43,701 nt of DNA from Purshia tridentata (Eukaryota > Streptophyta > Magnoliopsida > Rosales > Rosaceae). A program made the position numbers and the translations under genes. The stretch lies in NCBI GenBank assembly GCA_003254885.1, contig QANT01000462.1, positions 1 to 43,701 of the forward strand, written 5' to 3'. Shown in pieces: positions 1 through 10,985 of this stretch (within the stretch, counting starts at the first letter, position 1; every line of letters begins with the position of its first letter). Under the pieces are notes generated by a model. That model did not search any database. It saw nothing but the letters and a program-made list of their open reading frames with translations, and was not told the origin of the DNA.

Positions 1-190
1 TTATACTATCCTATCCAGCATACCAAACGTGGCCTTAAAGTGTATTAATTCTCCAGTGTCTACTGTATTAGGGAAGTTAACTGTATAAATTAATCTGGTG
101 ACTAAATTTTAAACAGCTGACACCAAACACATTGTTATGTACTAAATAGTACTATCATGCCCCTTATCCGGTCTACCAAACATGCCCTAA
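1..190. repeat. Truncated MITE-like end
   Basis: The window opens in AT-rich sequence whose right edge, CAAACATGCCCTA near 177-190, is typical of a MITE terminus (reverse complement TAGGGCATGTTTGG). A second CCAAACGTGGCCTTA motif lies at 23-37. The left end is outside the window, so family and target duplication cannot be determined. Confidence 0.3.
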
Positions 191-814
191 GTGTCTATCA
201 ACCATCTACAACAATCAGATAGGCAAGATGACTACACCATGAATTAAAGTGTCGCAACATCACCAACAAAATTAAATTGCCACCACAAACCTATCATCTT
301 CTCTCTTCAAACTGCCTTTTATAGTGGTCAACTAGAGCATTGGAGGACACTTTTGTGATAAGCTCAAAGAGAGGAGAACATCCCTGATGGTACGATGTCT
401 AGTCGTTGTCGGAAAAGATAGATTACTGGCAAAGACTATCAGTTATGTCAAGCCTCTATTCGCCACTTTGATTAGGTTTTTGAGCAATCAAGTTATATGG
501 AAAGAAAGAGGGGAAGGAATCGAGTCGATTATTGTTGATCTCATTAGCATCGGCCACGAAATGGCCGAGAATTGACGAAATGAAAGGGATCAGTGAGTAT
601 GTGTGTGTGTGTGAGAGAGAAAAAGAGAGAGAGAGAGAGAAGGAAAAATAAGAATTAAAATAACTAAAAAAGTAAAAACTGGGTTTATGTATGTCGATTA
701 GGGATTTTTTTTTTTTAATTCGTGAGTTAGGAATTAAGTGTTATGTAAAGTGGAGGTTTTGAATTAACCAAACTCCTAGATGGGGTTTACTACTTATTTA
801 AAAAGGGTAAATTA
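191..814. other. Intergenic DNA, no gene recognised
   Basis: A 62-codon frame at 387-575 has no recognisable domain and is not called. The stretch holds a GT/GA microsatellite at about 597-643 and a poly-T run near 707-716. No RNA gene was seen. Confidence 0.5.
597..643. repeat. Compound (GT)n(GA)n microsatellite
   Basis: A run of GT dinucleotides is followed directly by GA dinucleotides with one short AAAA interruption. Confidence 0.85.
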
Positions 815-1345
815 ATTTAGGGTAACATTTTTTAAACTCCTTAACTATCAACAAATTTTCTTAAGCCTCCATCATCTAGGAACTCTTCCAAAACCCCCTA
901 AAATCCCCTAAAAGTTATAATACTTTTTTTGCCCTTCTAACGCATTCTGACACGTGCTAACGCAAATTGACAAGTGGGCTAACTGACGGTCGCTCAAAAA
1001 AATACAGTTACACCAAACAAACAGTTACACTGTATTTCAAAAATATAGTTACACTAAAATTGAAACTGAATTTTAAAAATACAATTACATTAAAAATAAA
1101 TACAAATAATTATACTATTAATTTTTCAAAAAAACAAAACTTGTAGGCCCATAAAAAAATAAAAAACCAGTTATATACACCTAGACTATACAGTTACACT
1201 GGGCGTGCGTTAGAACGCGTCAGAATGCATCAGAAGGATAAAAAATATATTATAATTTTTAGGAGGTTTTGAGAGTTTCTAGAAGGTTTAGATAAATTTT
1301 TTAGGTGGTTAGGGGGGTTAAAATTACAGACTAAAATAAAAAAAT
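815..1345. repeat. Foldback MITE with arms of about 140 bp
   Basis: The segment around 820-960 (ending in CATTCTGACACGTGCTAACG) reappears as an imperfect reverse complement at about 1200-1340 (CGTTAGAACGCGTCAGAATG, then the AGGAGGTTTTGAG series). The inner part is AT-rich, with several copies of an ACAGTTACAC motif. No coding capacity is present, so it is a non-autonomous inverted-repeat element. The exact ends and target duplication are uncertain. Confidence 0.7.
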
Positions 1346-2193
1346 GAATAAAAAATGGTATTTCTAAAATTAAAAAAATATAAATATAATTTTATTAAAA
1401 TTAAAAACAAATAAAAAGGGTATAATTGAAATTTTAAAAAAGAAAGTCAATTTTAGATAGTTATAGGTTGACTAGAGGATTTTGAAAAATATTAAAGTGT
1501 ATAATTGAGAATTTTGGGAGAGTTTAATTTTGAGTGGAGGTTTTGAAAAAATCAATCTCTAATTAGGGGTTTATAAATATTTACATATTAATTTATGAGA
1601 GAATGAATATTTGTGGAGACAAAAATTAGGGGTATCAAAATCAATATGGGGGGTATAAACCCCTAGGGATAGAACAAGAAAAGAAAAAGGAAAACTCGAC
1701 TCTCTGCGCCAAGTTTGGCCTAACCAAAACTGTAGGTGTTGAGCATTTAATTTTGGGGTCCAACAGTAGTTCAGGCAGAGGCCCAAGAAAATGACTTATC
1801 CAGCTCAGAATGATATAAAACAACAAGTTCAGGGATTGGTAACCGAGGCCGAAGCTGAGGAAGTTGAGCAATCTTCTTTATGAATCGAGAGCTTTCAGTC
1901 TTCCTTCCTTATGCTTGCACGGGTATCTAATATCTCAAGGTTTTGATCTTTCTTTCACAGTCTTCTTTTCAATCCTTTTGAATTTTTATTTTTTTATTTT
2001 TGGTTTTCCTAATCCATCTTAGTTCGTTCAACATTCTGAAAGCTTCAGCTCGAATGATTTTAGACCCATCAGTTCAGTGAAAACAAACCAAAACTAGAAA
2101 AAGGCTGATGACCAGTTTGCTTCTTAAGTTTCCCTACCGAATCTCTGGGTTTGACGTTAGTTTCTGAAAATCCTTGGTTAATCGTTTATAGTA
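1346..2193. other. Upstream/5' UTR region of the PPR gene
   Basis: AT-rich to about 1640, then more balanced sequence leading into the PPR gene. It probably contains the promoter and 5' UTR, but no convincing TATA box or transcription start could be fixed. An in-frame stop TAA at 2179-2181, 12 bases before the ATG, supports the chosen start. Confidence 0.4.
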
Positions 2194-4356
2194 ATGTTAA
2201 AAAGGGCAAAACTTTCAACCCCTCTGACCAAAAAGTTACAATCTTTGTTAACTTCCCACTGTTTTTTTATATGCTCAGCTGGATATGTTAAAGATGGCAG
2301 TGATAGGGTCTTGAATGATAATGGGTCAGAGTCAGAGAATGAATGGGAGAGGTTGCTTAAGCCGTTTGACCTCAACGAACTTAGGAAGTCACTCATACAA
2401 ATTACTCCAATTCAGCTTTGTAAATTACTTGAACTTCCACTCGATGTGCCCACATCAATGGAAATATTCGAATCGGTAGGGGCCCAGAAGGGCTATTTCC
2501 ATTCTTTAGATGTGTACTATGTGTTAATTGATAAGCTCGGGGCTGCCGGGGAGTTTAAGATTATAGATAGGTTGTTAATGCAGATTAAAGAAGAAGGGAT
2601 TGTTTTAAGAGAGTCCCTTTTCATTATGATCATGAAGTATTATGGGAGGGCAGGTTTGCCTGGACAAGCGACTAGGCTACTTTTGGACATGAGAAATGTT
2701 TATTCTTGTGAACCAACTTTCAGATCTTATAATGTTGTATTGGATATACTGGTGGCTGGGAATTGTCCTAAAGTTGCCCCCAATGTCTTCTATGACATGT
2801 TGAGCAGGGCTGTCTCTCCCAATGTTTACACATTTGGTGTGGTTCTGAAAGCATTTTGTATGGTTAATGAGGTGGATTCTGCTTGCTCGCTTCTTAGAGA
2901 CATGACAAAGCATGGGTGTGTGCCAAATTCAGTGGTTTACCAGACTCTTATACATGCGCTATCTAAGAATAATCGAGTGAATGAAGCATTGAGACTTTTG
3001 GAGGAAATGTTTTTAATGGGTTGCACACCTGATGTTCAGACTTTTAATGATATCATCCATGGTCTCTGCAAAGTCAATCGGATTCATGAGGCAGCAAGAT
3101 TGGTTGATCGAATGCTTTTGCGGGGGTTTACTCCTGATGATGTAACTTATGGAGTTTTAATGCATGGATTATGTAGAACCGGGCAAGTCGATGAAGCAAG
3201 GGTGTTGTTGAACAAAGTGCCTAGCCCAAATGCTGTGCTTTTTAATACCTTGATTAATGGGTATGTTGTGAGTGGACGGCTTGATGAAGCCAAAGTTGTT
3301 CTCTATGATGGCATGTTAGGTAATGGCTGTGACCCTGATGTTTATACATTTAACATACTGATTCAGGGATTTTGCAAGAAGGGCTGTCTGGGTTCTGCTC
3401 GCAAATTGGTCAGTGAGATGGAAACTAAGGGTTGCAAGCCCAATGTGATAACTTACACAATATTGATTGATGGGCTCTGCAAGGAGGGCCATATCGAGGA
3501 AGCTGGTGATGTTTTAAATGAGATGTCATACAAAGGACTCTCCCTGAATACTGTAGGATACAATTGTCTAATATCTGCTCTCTGCAAGGATGAGAAGGTC
3601 CATGAAGCTTTACAATTGTTTAGTGAAATCTCAAGCAAAGGTTGTAAGCCGGACATATATACATTTAATTCTTTAATATTTGGACTGTGCAAGGTTAATA
3701 GGATGGAAGAGGCCTTGGGTTTGTATCAGGATATGTTATTGGAGGGTGTTGTTGCCAACACTGTCACTTACAACACATTAATTCATGCTTTTTTGACTAG
3801 AGGTGCGATCCAAGAAGCACTTAAGCTTGTAAATGAAATGTTATTTAGAGGATGCCCTCTCGACAAAATAACCTATAATGGGCTAATAAAGGCCCTCTGC
3901 AAAGCTGGGGCCGTTGAAAAAGCAAGGGGATTGTTTGAAGAAATGATGACAAAGGGACTTCATCCAAATAGTATCTCATGCAATATTTTGATTAATGGTC
4001 TTTGTAGAAGTGGCAAAGTCTATGATGCGCTTGATTTTCTAAGGGATATGATTCATCGGGGTTTTATGCCTGACATAGTCACTTATAATAGCCTGATAAA
4101 TGGTCTATGCAAGATGGGACGCATTTGGGAAGCTTTGAATCTCTTTGACAGATTACGAGTTGAAGGAATATGCCCTGATTCTATTACTTATAACACTTTG
4201 ATCAGCTGGCATTGCAGAGAGGGTATGTTTACTGATGCTTGTTTACTTCTACATAGAGGTGTGAATAATGGGTTCATACCAAATCATGTGACTTGGTATA
4301 TACTGGTTAGCAACTTGTCTAAAGAGAGGGGTGTGGAGAATCAGAGCTTTATTTAA
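2194..4356 (+). CDS. MTL1: P-class pentatricopeptide repeat protein, MTL1-like (At5g64320 type), mitochondrial
   Basis: Single open frame of 720 codons without introns, as is usual for PPR genes. The N-terminus is basic and hydroxylated (MLKRAKLSTPLTKK), fitting a mitochondrial presequence. An acidic stretch ending in SENEWERLLKPFDL (about residues 46-60) and the TPIQLCKLLELPLDVPTSME block resemble Arabidopsis At5g64320. About 17-18 tandem repeats, mostly 35 residues, run from about residue 105 to the end, with typical VTYNTLI...GLCKxGRxxEA consensus. One short 31-residue repeat (ending KVPSPNA) sits mid-protein. No E, DYW or SMR domain is present, so this is pure P-class. Family knowledge: such proteins bind organellar RNA one base per repeat; At5g64320/MTL1 is reported to be needed for translation and splicing of mitochondrial nad7. 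Orthology is inferred from recalled similarity, not from an alignment run. No stop, frameshift or missing repeat is seen, so the gene looks functional. Confidence 0.93.
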   Translation: MLKRAKLSTPLTKKLQSLLTSHCFFICSAGYVKDGSDRVLNDNGSESENEWERLLKPFDLNELRKSLIQITPIQLCKLLELPLDVPTSMEIFESVGAQKGYFHSLDVYYVLIDKLGAAGEFKIIDRLLMQIKEEGIVLRESLFIMIMKYYGRAGLPGQATRLLLDMRNVYSCEPTFRSYNVVLDILVAGNCPKVAPNVFYDMLSRAVSPNVYTFGVVLKAFCMVNEVDSACSLLRDMTKHGCVPNSVVYQTLIHALSKNNRVNEALRLLEEMFLMGCTPDVQTFNDIIHGLCKVNRIHEAARLVDRMLLRGFTPDDVTYGVLMHGLCRTGQVDEARVLLNKVPSPNAVLFNTLINGYVVSGRLDEAKVVLYDGMLGNGCDPDVYTFNILIQGFCKKGCLGSARKLVSEMETKGCKPNVITYTILIDGLCKEGHIEEAGDVLNEMSYKGLSLNTVGYNCLISALCKDEKVHEALQLFSEISSKGCKPDIYTFNSLIFGLCKVNRMEEALGLYQDMLLEGVVANTVTYNTLIHAFLTRGAIQEALKLVNEMLFRGCPLDKITYNGLIKALCKAGAVEKARGLFEEMMTKGLHPNSISCNILINGLCRSGKVYDALDFLRDMIHRGFMPDIVTYNSLINGLCKMGRIWEALNLFDRLRVEGICPDSITYNTLISWHCREGMFTDACLLLHRGVNNGFIPNHVTWYILVSNLSKERGVENQSFI

Positions 4357-5800
4357 GTTTTAGTTTTTGGAACAAATATGAATGTATTCCCTCTCTGAAC
4401 GCAAATATGCTGATGATGATTCGAGGTAGACAGTTGCTACTTCATTATGATTTTCTGTCAGGGAAAGGATACCCCAGATTTTATGTGAGTGCTCTTGAAT
4501 TATTTTAAGGGGTACGGACATGCCAGTTGGACTTTTGGGTTGGTAATTGGGGAAAAACCTGGCTGGCTGTCTTAAATCAGCTTGTTTGTGTTTCCTGATG
4601 GTTGAGGCAGAAGAATTCACATTATAATGCGGCGTTGATTGTTGAGGTAAATAAAATCATTTCCAACCTAACGTGATATTCAATAACTATTTTACTATTT
4701 CACTTAATTTACTAGTGTGTTTAATTATTTTATATTTTGAGCTTAATTATTCATTCTTCATGTAGAAGTCTTCTAGTAGCCTATTGTAACTCTTTATTTG
4801 ATGCTTAGTTCTATAGAAGTAAATCCCTTTTCTGAGAAGTAGTAGCTTGCATCAGAGTGAGTAACCATCCATGAAGCCCACTAGAACAATTATTAGATAA
4901 AAACTCTATGGTTAACTAATTTGTCAGGCTTCTAAAATTCCATATTGTAGAGAAGCCTTATGGTGATTACGGTGAAAGGGACATCATAGGCAGTTGATTG
5001 GTGAAGTATTACTTAAGTAATACGTAGAGATAGACACTGTTTGTTATAAAATTTTAGATAATAAATAGTGTTGTTATTCTAAGTTCTGAATGATAAATGT
5101 ATGCATAGACACTTTTGAAAAAATAAAAAATGTTAGCATTGTTCTTTGAGACCCCTCAATTCACAAGTCCACAATCAGTGGTAATCTTACTATACCTTTC
5201 TTTGCACTACTGATTAGTTGCCGACGAGAGGTTGGTACTAATTATTTATTTCATGAATGATTGATCACATGTTTATGGTTTTACATGAGACTTATCATGT
5301 TATATTATCGGCTTAAGATGTAACTCATTGCCATTCCTAGGTTTATGCTTACAAGCACTGAGCAGGAGCAGGAGCTTGAGTGGAGGAGGTGGAAATTGTT
5401 ATTTGATGACCGATCCAGGCATCATTTGTTGCTAGAAGGACAGTCACAAACACTAGAATATAGCCTCTGTATTTGTAATTCATAAAGGTTTGTTACCTTG
5501 CTCCTTGCATGTTTTGGCATCTTTCAGTCCACATGATCACTACATGCTATATTTTTGTTTTCTTTTCGTTGGGAATCCTCGTTTGTAACCCTTAGAACAA
5601 CAATAGCATTTTATTCTTCAGTACTGGAGGGTTGCAGATGTTGATATCGTGATGTTTCTTTTACAAATTTATCTTGGCTGGCAAGTGCTGATGAATCCTG
5701 ATCTTTTTTTATTTTTACTTTTTATTTTATTTTATTACAGGTACCTTAAATATGTCGCTTATAGAGACATGATTAAAGCTCCTCTGCTATATGACACAAT
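4357..5800 (+). other. Probable spliced 3' UTR of the PPR gene
   Basis: Downstream of the stop there are two plausible intron pairs: donor GAG|GTAAATAA at 4647 with acceptor CCATTCCTAG at 5340, and donor AAAG|GTTTGT at 5488 with a pyrimidine-rich acceptor TTTATTACAG at 5740. The exon-like piece 5341-5487 is less AT-rich than its flanks. This is inferred from splice-site appearance only. No second coding gene is recognised here. Confidence 0.35.
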
Positions 5801-6481
5801 AGTCATATAATAGTGCTTCACAGATGCTTCATAACAAGAAAGCAATTGTTTGCTACTTAGGCCACTTTTTTTGGATGATTATTACCTTGGTGACACTTGG
5901 CCATTATGCAAACTTCTCATTAGAACTCATCCATGATAAGATACAAGATGTCACTTTTAGACCGTGATTCGTGATTTTTGTGAAGGAATATAGATTGTGA
6001 TTTTATCTTTTAGAATACATTGATTTGTGATTTTTGTTCCCTGGTTGCTACAATGATCGCTTCTCGTTTCCTCTTTCATTTGGTGAAAATGTTCAAGTTA
6101 CCTTTGTTTTACTTGTTTATGCTGATCAGACGTAACTGAGTGATGTAAATGACTTGACAAATTATATAATTGATATGATGCTCAAATTTCTTCACTTCAG
6201 CAATGGTTTTCCTTGTATTTTTTTCTTTAATATTCTGATTGGTTGCATTGCTGCAATCAAGTTGTTTTTCAGTACTGGATCGTATAAATATTTTCTTTTT
6301 ATATGAACATTAGAATATGCCAAATTAATTAAGAAGAAGACATCTATGGAAGGTCAACCAAGGATTGAATTAAGTAAGACGACTACTAATCATTATACCC
6401 AGAGAAATTAAATAAACATGGATCATACATCGATCATCTAATTTGACATCAAATTATATATTATTTTCGCCATCGTCATCA
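5801..6481. other. Intergenic DNA, nothing recognised
   Basis: AT-rich sequence between the PPR gene's presumed 3' UTR and the kinase pseudogene. No ORF, repeat structure or RNA gene could be supported. Confidence 0.5.
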
Positions 6482-7346
6482 TCAGGGCCCCCAAAAGAAT
6501 GGATCCTCAAGAAGCTGAGAAGCTGACGATCTCTGCAGCTCAGGAGCAAGGCTCTTCATAATGAACTCTTTCACCTCAGGGCATTCTTAAGCTTATCCAA
6601 AGGCTGGGGCTTCACTCCGGCACAAACGTTCTTGTATATTTTTGGTACACTGTCAAACTCGCTGTAGGGTATTTTCTTTGTTGCCAACTCCAGCACACAC
6701 ATACCAAACGAGTATATATCCACCTTCTCTGTGTAATTCTCATCATACAACTTCGGCGCCATGAACTCCGGGCTTCCAAGTATCGATGTGCCTTGTGGCT
6801 CTCTCCCACCACAGCTGCCAACCCCAAATCGCCTATTTTGACAAGTCCGGTGTTGCCATTGATGAACATGTTGCTACAGTTGAGGTCTCTATGAATAATG
6901 CAAGGTTGGTATGAATGAAGGTACTCCAAGCCCCTCACTATTTGCCTGCACCACTTCTTCAAGGCTACCATGGACACATGACGGCGTTTCTTTCTGTAGG
7001 TTCTTAGATTCCCGGACGAGCAAGCCTCGGTGATGAAGTTAAGGGTGTCGTGCTCTTTGTCAGTCCATGAAGCAAAGGCCGCAATGATGTTTTCGTTGCT
7101 TAAAGACTTGAGCAACTCAACCTCCGAGTATAACCTATTTATCATGGCCTTGTCATCGATAAATTTTCTTAGGAAGACTTGGTTCCATGCCACTTCTGTG
7201 CCTTCTTGTTGACCAAAAGCTCAGTATACTTTCTTCACAGCACCTGCTCCAAGCAATTCACGTTACCTTCCGTACCGGCCAGTCGGATCCACTTCCACAA
7301 ACAGCTTGGCATCCTTGTCACACGGATCGGTGCTCACGGACGGTAT
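6482..7346 (-). pseudogene. WNK11: WNK11-like protein kinase pseudogene
   Basis: Read on the minus strand, the sequence matches a plant WNK (with-no-lysine) kinase from the N-terminus (PSV...DKDAKLFVEVDPTGRYGR) to the end of the kinase domain (QLLEDPFFWGP, stop at 6482-6484). Visible landmarks are a glycine-loop remnant LLGAGAVKKVY, AWNQV, the catalytic loop [10 protein letters not shown], the DLGLA metal-binding motif, SPEFMAP and [12 protein letters not shown]. Breaks: the expected start codon before PSV reads ATA (7344-7346); a stop follows TGRYGR; a TGA lies after KKVY; a frameshift lies near 6785-6795 between the activation loop and [10 protein letters not shown]; a second frameshift lies near 6585. 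The length (about 288 codons) is near the usual 300 or so of the short WNK8/10/11 group. No intron is visible. Assignment to WNK11 rests on the distinctive N-terminus and is from memory. It is certainly non-coding as it stands. Confidence 0.9.
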
Positions 7347-8056
7347 ATATGTTGTTATAAACCCTAAATTTTGAGTTGTAAATATTTTCAAATGAGAAAG
7401 AAGTGACAATGGAGAAAAATTGACAATAGGGATATGAAGCTGTTGGGTTGAAGTTTGAAAGCAGAAAAACCAAAGAAAGAAAAATGAGACGATTGAGGTC
7501 CGAGGAGGATCAAATAAAAAAGAGGCAAAGCAATTAAATGACTAAGAAGTAAGCAGTGTGAGCTTCCTTGAGATACAAACTATGGCAGACCTTGTCGAGG
7601 AGACTAATCTGTGTAATCAGAAGAACTGGCGAAGGATACGAAGCAAGATTTTGTGGGATTTATATAAGCAATATAGAAAACTAGAGTTGGGTGTCTTACT
7701 CCTTGTAGTATAAATAATAGTTCCTTAGTACTAAAAGGCAACAATGCTACACTTATCATATTTTTATACTATAATTTTATAACATTTTATGTGACAATCT
7801 ACATAGTATTCATACATTGGACATTAAAAATAAAAAAATAAAAACCCTAAAAATAAGGAAATACCCTACTATTACAATAATGACACGTAAGATAGTACAA
7901 CAAATATGGTAAGAATAGCATTATTGACTAAAAGGTGATACTGCTATATATGGAGTTCAACCAACGCGTTTTTATTGGTTTTTCAGAAAACTATAAAGAT
8001 TTCCATTTTGGAATGGAATCTAACTATGAATAATCAATAATGATAAAAAAAAAAAA
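7347..8056. other. Intergenic DNA, nothing recognised
   Basis: AT-rich sequence with no gene. If the kinase copy ever had its own promoter it would lie in the left part, but no convincing TATA element was seen at a suitable distance. Confidence 0.4.
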
Positions 8057-8375
8057 AGGCTTAGTAATTTATCCCTTGAAACTATAGTTTTATCTCATCT
8101 CACCTTTTTAAAATTTATTGTCTCAATTTATCCCTTATAAATTTTTTTTCATATCTTATATAACTCGAAACCGTCAAGTCTGCGTATTCCATCGTTTAAA
8201 TTAGTAATGTGCCACCTACGTAGTAGGGCGTAAACTGACAATAAATTAACAAACTTGAAGGTTTTGAGTTATGTGACACACGAGAGAAACTTATAGAGAA
8301 TAAATTGAGATAATAAACTTTAAGGAGTAAAATGAGATAAAACTACAGTTTTAGAGAATAAATGTGCAAAAAGCC
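8057..8375. repeat. Foldback MITE of the GGCTT-ended type
   Basis: Ends GGCTTAGTAATTTATCCC and, as reverse complement of the right end, GGCTTTTTGCACATTTATTC. The arms continue inward with recognisable pairing (ACTATAGTTTTATCTCAT against ACTGTAGTTTTATCTCAT). It is 319 bp with no coding capacity. An A-run on the left flank prevents a clean target-duplication call. Ends of this kind are typical of Mutator-like MITEs. Confidence 0.75.
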
Positions 8376-8384
8376 CTTTTAAAA

Positions 8385-8838
8385 AAGGTTATTTATTGTT
8401 TTTTTCCTAAAACATACTTTTTTTTTCACTTTGCCTCTTGAAACATATTTCTTTTTTTACTTTGCCCGCTGAAACTTATATTCTTCCACTTTACCTCTCG
8501 AACTTTACACTCTCATCTACACCTTCAACTCCATCTATTATTTGGAATTCTAGAGCTTCGTTTTGAGTGATTTTTATATGATTTTAAAGAGGAGATTAAT
8601 GGCTTCAAGATGAGTATAAGATTGCTAATTTTGTTCGAGGTTTGATGAGTCAAAAGTCAAGCCAAACTTGAGATAAAAACTAGACAAATGGATGAAGTTG
8701 AATTCGAGGGGCAAAATGGGACGATTTACCCTTGTGATGCAAAGTTCGGGGTACAAAGTGGAAGAATTTTAAGTGGGAAAGTGAAAAAAAAAAAAGTATG
8801 TTTCAAGAGGCAAAAATAATAAATAGTAAAAAAAAAAA
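8385..8838. repeat. Foldback MITE carrying an LTR-like fragment
   Basis: Left arm (TTATTTATTG..., AAACATACTTTTTTTTTCAC, TTTGCCTCTTGAAACAT) pairs with the right arm at about 8775-8835 (AAGTATGTTTCAAGAGGCAAA, AATAATAAATAG). The interior at 8545-8700 resembles part of solo LTR D (33575-33715): both contain GAGTATAAGAT or AAGTATAAG, then GAGGTTTGAT or AAGGTTTGAT and TTGAGATAAAAACT. It is non-coding. Confidence 0.6.
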
Positions 8839-9174
8839 TAGTGAATCATGTTGCATGTGTCGTGAGACATAACTGGGCTTGCTGACTTTTGGCCCAAATT
8901 ATACAAAACAGCAATGGGCTTCTGAGTCCAACAACACATAATGAATCAGCATAGAAGCGCGCGCTAAGTTACCAGCCTCGGTCTTGATTTCAAGTAGTAA
9001 TCTCTACAACAATTTGTAATAATCAACAATCTGTATTATGATTGTTGTCATGTACTGCATGTAATATTGCTCTGAGAGTAATGTTATTTTCAGACATTAA
9101 TTTGAACTGATATGAGTTTTTTATTTACCTTTGTGTACTTCATTTTCAATTTGAAATCCAATTAAAAAAAAAAA
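8839..9174. other. Spacer between foldback elements
   Basis: No gene or repeat recognised. It ends in an 11-base A run that abuts the next element. Confidence 0.5.
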
Positions 9175-10905
9175 GGCTCATTTATACAAATACCTATTAT
9201 TTTATAAGTTTTTTCTCACTTTACGCCTTATCATTTGTTTGTCTCAGTAATTCCCTGAACATTTAGTCTGTGTCTCATTTTTCCAGACTTGTCAGCTCCG
9301 TCTACACGCTTGTTAAATTACTGACATAGCATCTAAAAAAAATAGTCATTTTTACACTTTGAAAATTAATTAAAAATAGCTCTAGACTCATAAAAATACA
9401 CGGAAAATTCCTACAAACTCGTTTTAACTAGTACTGATTTACTATAAAATAAAACTACTAATTTTCCCTCTAAAAGTTTTCAAAAAACTTTTAGAAAATT
9501 AAAATAGTGTAGACTTTTTGAAAATTCATCGAACTCTAAAAAATAAGATGTATGCATCATTGGTATTCTAAACACTAAAACCACCTTTATGGTGAGCACT
9601 TGCTATCAAAAAGACCTCTTGGTCTTAGAGGAAAGATAAAATTCCCTTTATAAAATAAATTTTCCTTTATAAAAAAAATTTATAGGATAATCTATAGCAC
9701 GTGTAAAATGATGACGTGACATAAGTGGGTCTATTTTCAATGGGACCCTTAATATGCCATATGGACAAAAGAAAAACTAATATTTAATAAAACTGTTAAA
9801 AAAACAAATGGTAGGGAGTGTTTTTTGGAAATTAATAAAGAATTGCTTTGGGTTTAGAATTATACACATAAATCATACAATTGATTAATACCCATTTGTT
9901 TTAGAGACTTTTGAACAAATTAAACCGTGAAGGACTTGCTTAATGAGTTCAAAGACACCCTCTAAAACATTGATCTAATCCTTCACACATATTTTTCAAA
10001 ATATGTATATGTATATTTTTCTTAATATGTGTTAGAAAAATTTTGTATATTTTCAATCATTATTGTGCATATGTATATTTTTCTTAGTATGTGTTAGACA
10101 TATTTTGATACCAAGATATGTTTGAAGGATTAGATCAATGTTTTAGAGGGTGTCTTTGAATTAATTAAGCAGGCCGTTCGCGGTTTAATTTGTTCAAAAG
10201 TCTCAAAAACTAAAGGGTATTGATCGAATTGTATGATTTATGTGTATATTAATGAACCCAGAGCTATTTTTTATTAATTTCCAAAATAAAATTTCCTACT
10301 ATTTGTTTTTTTTAACCGTTTTATTAAATATTAGTTTTTTTGTCCATGTGGCATATTAAGGGTACCATAAATAGACCCACTTATGCCACTTCATCATTTC
10401 TAACGGTGGTGTAGATTATCCTATGAATTTGTTTTATAGGGGAAAATTTATTTTATAGAGGGTATTTTATTTTTCCTCTAAGACCAAGAGGTCTTTTGGG
10501 TAACAAGTATTCATGAGAAAAGTAGTTTTAGTGTTTAGAATACCAATGGTGCATACATCGTATTTTTCGGAGTTTGAGAGATTATCCTATTAATTTCCAA
10601 AGAGTTTACGGTATATTAATTTTCTAGAAATAAATTTGGACTTCCCAAATTTTTTTGAAACTCTCAGAGAAAGAATTAGTAATTTTATCCTATAATAAAT
10701 TAGTACTAGTCAAGACAAGTTTGTAAGAATTTTCAGTGTATTTTTTTGAGATGCCACATCATCATTTTAACGGTGGTATAAACAGAGCTGACGGATTTAG
10801 GTAAAATACATGGCCTAAACATTCGGGGGATTATGTGAGACAAACAAATGATAAGGGGTAAAGAGAAAAAACCTATAAAACAGAGAGTATTTGTGCAAAT
10901 AAGCC
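9175..10905. mobile_element. Large foldback element 1 (1.73 kb, near-complete inverted repeat)
   Basis: Almost the whole element is one inverted repeat centred near 10040. Left GGCTCATTTATACAAATACC corresponds to reverse-complemented right GGCTTATTTGCACAAATACT. Further pairs include TAGTACTGATTTACTATA, AAGACCTCTTGGTCTTAG, CTTAATATGCCATATGGAC and CCTCTAAAACATTGATCTAA. Arms are about 860 bp with only a tiny spacer. No transposase is encoded. Flanking 9-mers (AAAAAAAAA left, TTAAAAAAA right) agree at 7 of 9 positions, compatible with a Mutator-type 9-bp duplication but blurred by the A run. An RNA from it could fold into a very long hairpin and feed small-RNA production; that is inference. Confidence 0.85.
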
Positions 10906-10985
10906 TTAAAAAAAGGGTTTTCTCATGCAATATATTAATATTATTTTGCACTTAATTATATAATGATCACAATCAAAAGGATATA

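Noticed and set aside
387..575. 62-codon ORF
   Set aside because: No recognisable domain, no promoter context and length within chance expectation for this composition.
2677..3692. Antisense ORFs inside the PPR gene
   Set aside because: Shadow frames of the repeated PPR coding sequence with no independent evidence.
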